Made by a program: the position numbers and the translations under genes
Shown: positions 34,630-46,600 of the stretch, in pieces
How the letters are laid out: the number at the start of each line of letters is the position of its first letter
How positions within the stretch are numbered: position 1 is the stretch's first letter
Source: Halichondria panicea
Taxonomy: Eukaryota; Porifera; Demospongiae; Suberitida; Halichondriidae
Assembly: GCF_963675165.1 (NCBI RefSeq)
Contig: NC_087385.1
Location: forward strand, 1,798,501-1,862,500
Direction of reading: 5' to 3'
DNA: 64,000 nt
Notes under the pieces: model-generated
What the model was told of the DNA's origin: nothing
The model's database searches: none
The model's input: the letters and a program-made list of their open reading frames with translations, nothing else

Positions 34630-37600
34630 CGTGTGTGTTCCAGCTGTAACTGCTCAATGGTTGCAATGCGATGAAAGCTAACAGCTTCTATAGGCTTCTA
34701 GCCACGTTCTCTTGGATTTTAATTCGTGGATTAGCAAACTATATAAAGCTTCTTTCTCGAGTTATGGCTAGTTTGACTCACATTGAAGGCTGTTGCAGTT
34801 TCTTCAGAATCTTTCATAGCATCATCTGTCCGCACAAACTTTCTATTCAACATATGAGTTAGCCTTGCACTAAAGCGCTAGCTTTTTGTTAGCTACAAGA
34901 CTCAGAAAATATCTGTTAAAACAGCTAGCTAGCAGTAGCCATTTGTGAAATTGATCTCTTTGGACACACCCTTTAATTATTCCTGTGGATGTAATGCGCA
35001 TGCGCGCTCATTCCCCATGTGTGAGAAAATGAGCAACAGCTCTTCAGAATCTTTCATAGCATCATCAGCCTGTCCGCAAATGCAAACTTTCTATTCAACA
35101 TATGAGTTCTACCTTGCACTAAAGCGCTAGCTTTTTGTTAGCTACAAGACTCAGAAAATACAGCTAGCTATAGCAGTGCCATTTGTGAAATTGATCTCTT
35201 TGGACACACTCTTTAATTATTCCTGTGGGTGTAATGCGCATGCGCGCTCATTCCCCATGTGTGAGAAAATGATCCAGATCCAGATCCTCCTGGCAGAATC
35301 ATCTTTTTCTTGAGGGCCTGGTAAGCCACAAAACACTACCATATCACAATATATATAGATAACAATATGCATGTACACAAGTCTTTTCTTCTTAGATATT
35401 ATATACACTGAACTATACAGATCCTGGAAGAATCAATTTTGTTCTTTCTTGAGGTCCTGCATGGTAGCCACATAATACAATAGATAACAACAATAGATGC
35501 ATGTAAATAAGTATTTTCTTCTCAGTGACTTAATATAGATAAGCTAACTTTAATAAAAAATTCATTATAGAAACTACTGTAACACTAATACTTTTTGAGC
35601 GAAAGCATAACATGGCGAGAAGCATTAGCAAGCGCACGCTTGCAACACTCGTAAACTAAGTTCTCATTTCATCTATAATTATATAGTGAGCGCAACATAC
35701 TTTTTGCTTTCCAGTAAAGACGGAAGTTTCAATTCTTGTTGAAGCTCACAGATAACTTTTACCTGCCCAGTTTTACTTATAAAATAGTTTGAGTAATCTC
35801 GTAAAGTTTTTTCGGAAGGTAATTTTATAAAGCCAGCAGTTCTCATCCCATGTTAGCTTGAATGGTTGTTCAGCAAGCTTACAATAATGCGCGCGACAGT
35901 TCTCATCAGCTCTATATATATACAACCCAATATGTTGGTAGTACAACTGAGTCAACAACAACCTTAAGATTACAAGCAGTGCTATCACTTTGATCATTCA
36001 CTGGAAGCCGGTGACGTGTACTACCAGGGTGGTGACGTGTTGGAGTAGATTGAAGCTGGCGTTGTTTAGGGGTGGAGAGAGCAGGGGTGTCTTCTTTCTT
36101 CTTCAGTGTACTCTTTCTAACAGTAAGCTTAGACTTGCGGGACATTACTATACAAATGTAGATGAAACAAGTGATGATTACACATTCATGCACATAATAT
36201 AATTGCCGTACATCCATTCGATAAAAAACTGGAATGATCACTAATCATATAAGGGGATGTTTATTTAAATTTTATTCATGTTACACTTGCATTTTCCCGA
36301 AAAAGGGATGATAAGTAGTGCTACTTTTTGTAGCACTAATTTCTGTACCAGCTGATCTATGACAATTTTTTGCGGGCTTGGGGTGATACCACATCATTTA
36401 ACAACAAGAAGACAAATATAATTATCAGCATGTTCACTGGTATATCTTTTCTTTAATCGTACACATTTATCCCTTTTTCTCTAATATAATATACTAATTA
36501 TTTATGCGAAGATACCAGCATGCCTTAATTGAGCCATCAGGCCTACAGCGGTTGGATGGGAAGCGCCCAGATGGCGTCACTATGGTGCCTTGGAAGTATG
36601 GGAAGCTGCTTGTGACGTGCCTGGACACATTTGCCCCATCCTATACTCCCTATAAGTACCACGGAGGCAGGGCTTGTATAGCTGCAGGAACAGAAGAGGA
36701 ATGAGGCAAAATACACCAGCCTTGGTTCCCTGCACTGCTTCACCCCAATAGCCACAGGGACACCTGATATTTGTCCAAGAACTATAGGTGCATGAGCGTG
36801 TTACCGGGGATAAAAGTTCTCCTACCGCAAAGGCTATCAGTCGCAGTACAGCGCGGGAATGCGGCCTCAGTAATGGGACAACCCTTAAGTGCGCTAGAGT
36901 AGGATGATCTTCTTAAGTCTGACGTAGGAAGTCTGACGTAGGAGCACATTTTTATAATTTTTTTATGTGCTCCTGGATATAATTATCGAGACACTGTTTT
37001 CTGACAATAGCAGTTATAATTATAGTATTCTCCCATTGCAGGTATGAACAAGAACACCATCCCAACGGTTGTCATTACTCAATATGACGGTAACATCCTG
37101 CTGGACATTTTGGACAAAAATCGTGACAATGTTCAAGCCCGATTGGAAGCTGAGAGTGATGTGGACGTCCTCGTTGGAGGAGGGCATGGACATTTTATCG
37201 GTACAGCTATAGTTCTCTTGCATGCATATGGATGTCATGTACACATCTGTAAATTGGTTTTAAAAGTGCTACAAGAGTATAGTGCCAATCCTAGTTATAA
37301 GCCTACTGGCTTTAACAATACTATATAATGCAGGGGCGTAGCCAGGGGGGTGCTAGGGGTGCTCGAGCACCCCCAACCATCCTGAGTCAAGTATATACAC
37401 TGAAATCACAGAGAAATGTATCTGATTATCCAGCTGAGCAGTTACACAGTCAGTGCAGTTAGGCTGTTAGCTAGCTAGTTAGCAAGGAAAACGATTCAGT
37501 CTAAACTGTGAGCTATTCTGGCTTAAATCTATGAACTAGTTCGGTTATTCTCTTTTGTGATCGTGGCCAGCTTTTCAATGCGGTTCAGCCATGCCCAACT

Positions 37601-40600
37601 TGGCAGATAAGTTAATTATGACGTCTTAATAAGACTAAATTTCGGCGCTTTGTGCCCTCTTTCATCTATGATAGCACCCCTTTCTCGCTACGCCCCTGTA
37701 ATGGCCGGGCCTATATGTGACAGGCTCTGGGAAACAGACCAATTGGAGTATAGATATTGGTATTGAGCAATAGCCAGATTTATAGACTAAAGTGTAAATT
37801 TTTTTCTTGGCTATCTACTACAGTCTTTCTACTACACCTCTCTGCAAAATCTGATGCTCTGAATCCAACTCTTTCCACCAAAGCGCTTTGTCTAAGCATC
37901 CACCATTACCTTACTTTTCCCAATTTAGCAATCTTTGAGTGGGCGTTTCTCATCTTCTATTCTTTGCTCTATCATCTGGTATATAGATCGCCAAAAATAT
38001 AGCTTGCGCCAATTGGTCTGTTTTCCCAGAGACAGGGCCGTAAGAACCAGGGAGGCAGTTCCCAGCCCCCCCTGGTTTTCAGACAGTGAAATGGGGTGGG
38101 GCTCTCTGCAGCCAACAAATCACAGTCCTGATATTATATTTAGTGCCTTTTAATCTAACTACATTGGTTAAATGCATGTGGTTTGTTGCATCAACACTGT
38201 ACAGTAACTAAAGTAAGTTGATCCACATGCAGCTGAAATTTATATAGCTAGAGCTCACTATGGCACAAGGAGTATTCATTCTTTTTTCTCTTCAGTACCT
38301 CAGCCTGCATGCCCATGATTAAGAAGGTAGGCAAACTAAGACCTTCTTCTTACGAAGCTCGATGAATTCCCAGCGTCTATTCTTAGTTTATATACACAAG
38401 TCGCTAACTGATTCGCTTGACTTTGAAGCAGTTGCTCGTGACTTTGCTTCCACCAACACACGTCGAATAAACTATTTTGCTATAGCTCTCAGATGCAGAT
38501 TATTTCATTCATGTATCTTTCTCCTGTTCATCTCTGAGAACATTCAAATGTAAAAAGTTCGCCTCCGGCGGAACAGGAGGGGAATTTCCCTTTCCCGGAC
38601 TCATCCCCTGCGTCGCAAGGAGAAGGTCCATTCCTTTTTTCTGACCCTCCACCTAAACAATTTCTTACGGCCCTGACTGAGCCTGTCGCATAGCTATAAA
38701 TGTAGTTTTGAAGTTGAGTTGTGAATCTGGTTGCCTGTACATTTTAGCAGGCTAGCTACGTTCTTGTGTCTCTGTTGGTAATTATTGAATTAACAGTTAC
38801 ACACATGTGCAAACAAATAATTATATGTTGGTGGGGCATTGCAGAATATTGGGTCCATGTGGCACGACCAAGAATCACATCAAACCAGAGATTGCTCTTC
38901 AATCTCTGCTCACACTCTGGATGATTTAAGCCACAGAGCTAACTCTCAATCAATATCAAGTATCGAGTATCCAACTTTCAACAATAACTTCTATAGAATC
39001 TAGCCTCTCCACTGAAATTATTTTGCTGATGACAGGAAGTGAAATTCAACCGCAACTAATTAAAAGAGATGTGGCTTCTGGCCAAAATGTTTCTGCTGCT
39101 GGCGCGCCCAGGGAAAAAACTAGCTGGGCAGGTTGCTCCCCCTTTCTATAAATCCTGGCTACGCTCCTGCATGTATATATAATAATTATAGTATATATAC
39201 CGGGTACTAATTTTAGCGAATTTATAATTAACGCTAAACTAAGTACGCGCTAATAATAAAACGCAATTAAATGATAAAAAAAAAATTTTTTCTTTTCTTT
39301 TTTCTAATGTACTTTTGAGAGTATGCTATAAGCAAGTTAGCCCTTTTTTCGTCTGTATCTGACTCCAAACTTTTCATTCAACCTTAACTCACACATTAGT
39401 TACTAGTAGCCCATGCAGAATCCAGCAATCTGATTGGTCAGTACAGGGTTTCTATTTTCCATATTAACCTGTAAATTCTCATATAAACCTGTAATTTTCA
39501 TATTCACAACAACCATTCATTATTTTGTGTTTTTCAAACATGTTTTTTGTAGATTGTATTATAAAAAACAATGAGAAGTAACTGTTCTGTTTTTGGTAAT
39601 GACATAAAATTATAATGTTCAGTCGCTGTTAATACGTTCGTTGTTGGATGTAGGCATAGAGAGATTGATGGTAACGTTGCAGGTACTAAAGTTAAAGTTT
39701 GGAGGCATAAATTGACAGCAGTTGGTTTGTGAGTTCTGTTGCACTGCCATCTGTGAGTGATCAGTGTGTACCAGTATGTTAATTGGCTTTACGTTGAGGA
39801 TGTCTGAAACTGACTTCTTTTGACACTCAGAAGTTCTCTTGTAGCTGCGAACTCCTTCCAAGCTTCGGTGTCCAGTTGTTTCCATTATCATTTGTTCGTC
39901 CACTCCAGCGTTGTAGAGTCTAGTAGCAGCAGTTGCACGGAGAGAATGATTCGTTCGGTACCCCTTAATACTAGCTGCAGAGCATAGTCGAGCCACTGTT
40001 TGGTCCAGTGTATTGTGGCCAATTGGTTTGTTCGAAAACCAAGTAGTAGGTGTTGGGTTTTTCAAGGCTCGAAAGTAAAATGAATTTTTAGGACAATCTT
40101 TTGGCAGGAGCTATTGGTAAAGCTTGAATAGCCGAACGAAGCATCTTTCAGGGTTTTCGGGATTGTTGTAGTGAGACACTACTTTTGGCTTGAGTTTCCT
40201 GCATGCCTTTCAAGCCTCCTGGTCGATTTTTAGATATGTCTTCTTTGTATTTCAAATACGACCGCTGTCCTTCAACTTCAATTACTTGAATTTGGCATGG
40301 TTCTGACCTCAATTGACGATGTTCGCTACCACTTCGTAGAGCAAAGTAGACACCATTCATAAAAGTACCGTATCAACCAGTGCTTGTGGAGTTTTGCATC
40401 CAAGAAGACCTTTGTTCCATAGAACTTCTTCTTCTTCTGTTAGAGGTTCAGCCTTCTTCTTTTGTGACCCTAGCCCAGCTCTCTGCAAGCGCTTCATTTC
40501 GGAGTCTAGGCACATTCGAAAGTCAGCAAAACAAGCATCCTTGAACAGGTCAATCCCGGGATTTCCATTCCATCGCAAATACCTCTGTATGCCACTCACA

Positions 40601-43600
40601 ATGTGGTGCAGTGTATCAGGGGGAAATTCTGAGCCATTGTTCTTCCGAATCTGAAAAATGAAGCATTTCAGATTCGTTCCTCGGATTTCAGGTCACTCAT
40701 AGTAGAATAACATCCCCATGGCACTTTAATCGGTACTCACACCAGTCATTCCATAGCTTGAAGCAGCTAGTACTTTGTATCTGAAGTTGTGCTATTAGGA
40801 ATAGCATTCTTCTTCAATTTTTCCATCTCATTTTTTGTTAACTGAGGTGCAAATGCACGCACTTGCTTGGAGGTAGAGGCACTGCTTGAAGAAAGCTTCA
40901 TTCGCTTTGAGTTAGGTAGAGAAGATTGTGCAGGTTCTGTTGGCTAGTCCAGCTCCTCCTCCTTTCTTTGTTTTGTAGAAAGAGTAGCCAGCTCCGCCTC
41001 CACATTTATGTCGTAGAGGGCGGGGTCTATGGGCTCGGTCATTATTATGCCGAGTACTTCTTCAGAAAAGAGCTTGTCTAGGCCTAGGTCCAGTGTGGAT
41101 TATAAAAAATCTGACAGGAACTGACTTATGTCAGACCATAACCAAAATGCTCTGTCATTGTAGTTTCTTGTTCTGCCATGACTGTCTCAAGGCCCGACTA
41201 ATGAGGAAAGTCTAGGGCCTGATGCCCTGAGACATGGATCTACCATGCATTATTATTTATAGCTCATTGACGTTCATTCTGATAAAATATGATATAAATA
41301 ATTATGACAGTCTAATTATTAATATGCACAAGTGAACATTTAGAGTAAACCACTGAAGATCAGCCACCATGATAAATCGGCCGCTCGTACGCCAACACAG
41401 CACTTGCAAATTGATTTATTTTTGCTACTATATAGAGCTCTTGATGTGATGTTCCTATGAGCCAAACGAGACTTGCAACCAACGTTGTGTTCCGGAGTTA
41501 GAGTTAACTTTCCAGCGCTGCCGAAAGTACATATATTCAGCCAATTGCATGTATTTCCGGCACAACGATCTTCTCTAGAGTATGGAGGCACGATCCAGCT
41601 AAGATTAACTTCTAGTAGTAGCTAACTATGTCTACTAGCTGCATGCAAAATATGAAACTCTGTGGTGCAGCTGTTCCGCTACTAGCAACGCTTTTTTCTC
41701 ACAAATCTACTGATTGAAATTCGGCCACGCCCCATTGCAGGTTATAACATCATTAGCCTCGACTCCAACCGCCCCAACTATTATAAACAGCAATCCTCAA
41801 AGATTATATGGTAACACAGACAAAATAGACAAAATAGACTACAAAAAGAACATAAAAACAATAAACAATATTATTATTACTACTGGCTACACGACATACA
41901 AAACCATGTTTTTTGAGTATCATTAAAAACAGCGTTTGGAATGTTTTCGCAATCCTGGTGGTACCATTTACTGCAACTGTCACATGACGCCATATCCCCA
42001 AACCTCGATGTGACTTCCACATCAGAATATCGGCACCTACAGTATACAGGAACCTGCGTTTTTGCGACTATTGTCTTGGGGCAATCCCTTTTTTTTGCAG
42101 CTCGTGGGAAGCGTGACAGTTCACGATTGTTGAAGCAACGCTCCAGATGAACTCTCATCATCGATTCATCGTAGCTGATTTTCAAAGGGTTTCGACCAGA
42201 ACATAAATCATAAGCCATAGCGATGGCAAACAAACCACAAGAATCACCAGTATACTGAAGTTGAACATTCACAACTTGGATTGTGAAACGATCTTTCATA
42301 CAATGGAGAATCGTGCAAGACTGTTCAATAATGGTAGGGCCAGGTTCTATGTGAAGACTGTCATACAGCTGTATTTCACTTGCATCAGATGATAATTTAT
42401 TTGATAAGCACGCCCAATGAAATCCTCCAACATGAATTATTTGCACAAATTCATGAGCTGACGATCTCCACTGGAGATTTTCGAGCAAGTACATAGTATC
42501 TTGAAGTCCGTTTTGATGAGGGAATTCTCTTCTGAGCAGCATATTTGCAGCAGAAATATGATTTGCTGACAGCCAAGCATTACGTTGAAGGGCTTGTTTC
42601 TCATAAAGAGAGAGACCAAGATCACTAACCCAATCTTTTAAGCACAGATTTGTTTCTGAGTCATCAAGCAATGATTCATTGGATACTTGAAAGTGTACCT
42701 ACAGATACAATGACATACGTAACAAGATGCTCATAGAGCATCATAACAAATATCTTACCCCACGAAAATTACCCGCTGTATGATATACAACTCTATGATA
42801 TTATCCTATGGAGTGTAACTGCACAAGTAATACATTATTTACCTTGTATGCCTTCGAGTCACCAGCACGTGTACTAAAGGGCGTAGATTTGACATTCCTT
42901 GCAGCACTTTCCCCGCTGCTTTTCACTGGGCTCTCAGGATCAATGACAACAACAGGAGCTTGGTCGTCTGGAGCTGCATTTTACCATGAATATACAGTCA
43001 GTACAATACATGCATGTACACAAATACAAACCTGTCTCGGTCTTTCTCCCAGTCTGAACACTCACTCCTATAAATGCACACCAGAATCACGTGGTAACAA
43101 AACAATGAGACCCACACATATACAAGTACATGTACATGTACATGCACATTACTTACCAGCGCGTGTCCTAGATCGCGTAGATTTGACATTCCTTGTACAT
43201 GTAGCACTTTCCCCGCTGCTTTTCACTGGGCTCTTAGGGTCAACGACAACGACAGGAGCTTGGTCGTCTGGAGCTGCATTTTACACAGTAAGTACAATAC
43301 ATGCATGTACACAATGCAAACCTGTTTTCTTTCTCCCAGTCTGAACACTCACTCCTATAAATGCACACCAGAATCACGTGGTAACAAAACAATGAGACCC
43401 ACACATATACAAGTACATGCACATGTACATGCACATTACTTACCAGCGCGTGTCCTAAACGGTGTAGATTTGATGGTGGTTGTAGAACTTTTTCCACTGC
43501 TTTTCACTGGGTGAGCTTGGACGTCTGGAGCTAATTAATTGAGAAGGTCAATCCACATGTGTAGATATACATGTATACATTGTGACAACTCACATGTACT

Positions 43601-46600
43601 AAGAGGAGAACTCTCAAAACCACCGCCACTGAATGTATACGTATCACATAGGGTATCTGACCAGTTATCCGGAGGATCTATGTACATGTACACGACTGCA
43701 TGACGTATAAAGGAACACGACAATTTGTATTGTGACAGCAATCATAATTATGTTCACACATAAGCTCACCAGTTACTGTTATTTTTACAGGATTGGTGGC
43801 CTGATCCCTACTGTGATGATTGGGTGGATCTGTATGAGCACAAAACTTATACATAGTTGCTACGGATAAAGGGATAGGAGGAATAACTCCACAAGTAATA
43901 AAGGTGCATTACTTACCAAACAGAGAAAGCTGAAGAGGGCTTACAAGTAAACTGTCCTCATCGCTGTCACACACCTCATCTGTAGTACGATAAACCGAGT
44001 AAGCACAGCACATGTAACAACAGTTAAACAAGCCAAATACCTTTTGTCTCTGTCTTGCTCTTGTCTTGTTTCTCAGTCTTGCGACGGGTTCCTATAGTGT
44101 ATAATATGAATGCATGTATGCAATGTACAAATAATTATGATGGTAATAATTATTATGAAACCTACCTGTTGATTTTGGTTTCGATTCAATAAGTTTTTTT
44201 ATATCATCTGATACAGCTGAACCTAACGATATAAAAGTATACTATAATATATCTATGTGTAATATTCGGACTTACTTTTCTTTAATTCTCTGATGTACTT
44301 ATTTTGCTCTTTTCGGAATTTCTCTTGTGCTTTATCCACTTCCTTTAATTCCATTTTTTGCCTTTCTTCTGAAGATGTTGCCACTCTAGATGTCTTTCTC
44401 GGCTTGATTGTTGGAAGCTTATGGATTGGCTCAGGGTAAGTTAAAATTTCTTTAAGGGGTCTTCCAGCAGTTGGATATGTGTAGTTTCTGGAAGCATCAG
44501 TTTCTTTTCGGGAGTACGACTTTCGTGACGGAGTCAACAATGGCAGAAATGGCAACCCATTCACATCTTCTTCCAAAACGCTTTCCTCCAGATACTCAGG
44601 TGGCATGATTTTACTCCTGTCAAGTGGATACACTCCTGTTGTTTCAAATCCGGACTGAACATTTACCATCGTTAGTGCCTGAACCCATGCCTTCTTAAAC
44701 AGACTGCTAAACGAGAATCTGCTGAGCACCTTTCCTGGATTTTGGGCCAAATATTCATGGCAGAATTGACTATAGCGAATTTTAAGGGGACCGAAAATCC
44801 CCTTATCAAGTGGCTGCGACAGGTGCGTAGTATTAGGGGGGAGAATAAAGAGAATAACTTTTTGCTTTGCTGCAAGACGGATGGTTTCAGGTGAATAGTG
44901 TGTGCTGTGTCCATCCATCAATAGCAATAATGGGCGAACAGCAGGGGCATAACGTAGAAATAAGTTATTAAACCAGACGTCGAAAAGCTCAGTGTCAATC
45001 CACCCATTATCAGAGAAAGCATGCAACGTCCCATGAACTTCACCAGCTGCCATGTCAGGGTGCATGGACTTCCCATTCCAGATAACCATCGGGGGAATAC
45101 AGTAACCAGCAGCACTGACACATGCAACTACAGTTATTTGGGTCTTTTTTCCACTCGTGATACATGAAGGATTTTTCATTCCTTTTTTGCAAACAACTTT
45201 TGGAGGATGGTGGTCCAGAGGCATGCCTGTCTCGTCAACATTAAAAATATGTGCTGGTGTGTCTAGAAGGTCATACTCTACTAGAACCTTCTCCAACATG
45301 TCAAAGTAACTCGAAATAACTTCTGGATCTGTGGCTTTTGCTCTTGCTACAGACAATTTAGGAATTCGCAAAACTAGTTCCGAGTGTCGCTTTGTGAAGC
45401 TTTCATACCAACCATGAGTGACTGTGACCTTGACTCCTTTACGGTCGCACACTCTTTGCACAATTGCAATTACATTACTTCTGGTTTTAGGAAAGCCAAC
45501 AGAGGCACATCTAATCAAGAACCTGGTCAGTTCTGCTTCTTCTGCATCAGAGAGATACTTGTTTGGGCCACTTTTGGCACCAGGAAGAGTGCTTCCTCGA
45601 TAGTAATCGCCCAGTGTGGACCTAGGAATACCATATTCTTCAGCAGCACGTCGTTGACTCAACGTACCATTTCTAATAGCTGAACAAGCAGTGCTTACGG
45701 TTTTCAAATCCCAATGCTTGTATGAGGGTGGGCGATTTTTTGAGTTAACTTCACATACAGTCGCAGCTTTCTTAGTACGGCTATAAAATATTCTTTCTTT
45801 TAGCGGTACCTCAGCCATATGTAACCTACAGAATAAGCAAAGACAAAAATAAATGTTCAGCACCATAATTGTGGGGTTCTAAGTTTGTCTCAAAGTGAAG
45901 TGAAGCTGTTGTTATTACAACACTATACAAGCACACTGTAAACCATTGCCAAAACATAGATACAAATTATGGCCATGAAGCTAGCTAGCTCATTAATTAC
46001 CTAGAAGCGAGCCTAGAAGCACCTAGTACCTGGAAACACGTCTCACACAGTAGCACTTTCGATTTATCCACGTGGCAAGATAGTTTTGAAAGCAATGGGC
46101 GTGGCTGAATTTCAATCAGTAGATTTGTGAGAAAAAAGCGTTGCTAGTAGCGGAACAGCTGCACCACAGAGTTTCATATTTTGCATGCAGCTAGTAGACA
46201 TAGTTAGCTACTACTAGAAGTTAATCTTAGCTGGATCGTGCCTCCATACTCTAGAGAAGATCGTTGTGCCGGAAATACATGCAATTGGCTGAATATATGT
46301 ACTTTCGGCAGCGCTGGAAAGTTAACTCTAACTCCGGAACACAACGTTGGTTGCAAGTCTCGTTTGGCTCATAGGAACATCACATCAAGAGCTCTATATA
46401 GTAGCAAAAATAAATCAATTTGCAAGTGCTGTGTTGGCGTACGAGCGGCCGATTTATCATGGTGGCTGATCTTCAGTGGTTTACTCTAGTCATTGAACCA
46501 TCCTATAAGTATTCAGCCAGTGAAATGGTTGACTCATCTTCATCAGGACTGGTTGTAGAGCTAGATGTGCTTGTTTTGCTCAGATTCACAACACAGTCAT

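Larger units (their letters stand above)
41343..46486 (-). mobile_element. Pogo-type DNA transposon with long TIRs and a fused SUMO-protease/PHD gene
   Basis: Flanked by TA on both sides (41341-41342, 46487-46488), the target signature of Tc1/mariner-pogo elements. TIRs are about 395 bp (41343-41738 and 46091-46486), begin GAGTAAACCACTGAAG, and are almost identical (one mismatch and one indel noticed), so the copy is young. The only gene inside is a ten-exon minus-strand gene encoding transposase, SUMO-interaction-like repeats, a Ulp1-like protease and a PHD finger. Its length (5144 bp) is far above the 2-3 kb usual for pogo/Tigger elements. Confidence 0.9.

Noticed and set aside
41340-41591. 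83-codon ORF with a Cys-containing protein, present identically at 46238-46489
   Set aside because: It lies wholly in the terminal inverted repeats of the pogo-type element; identity of the two ORFs just reflects identical arms.
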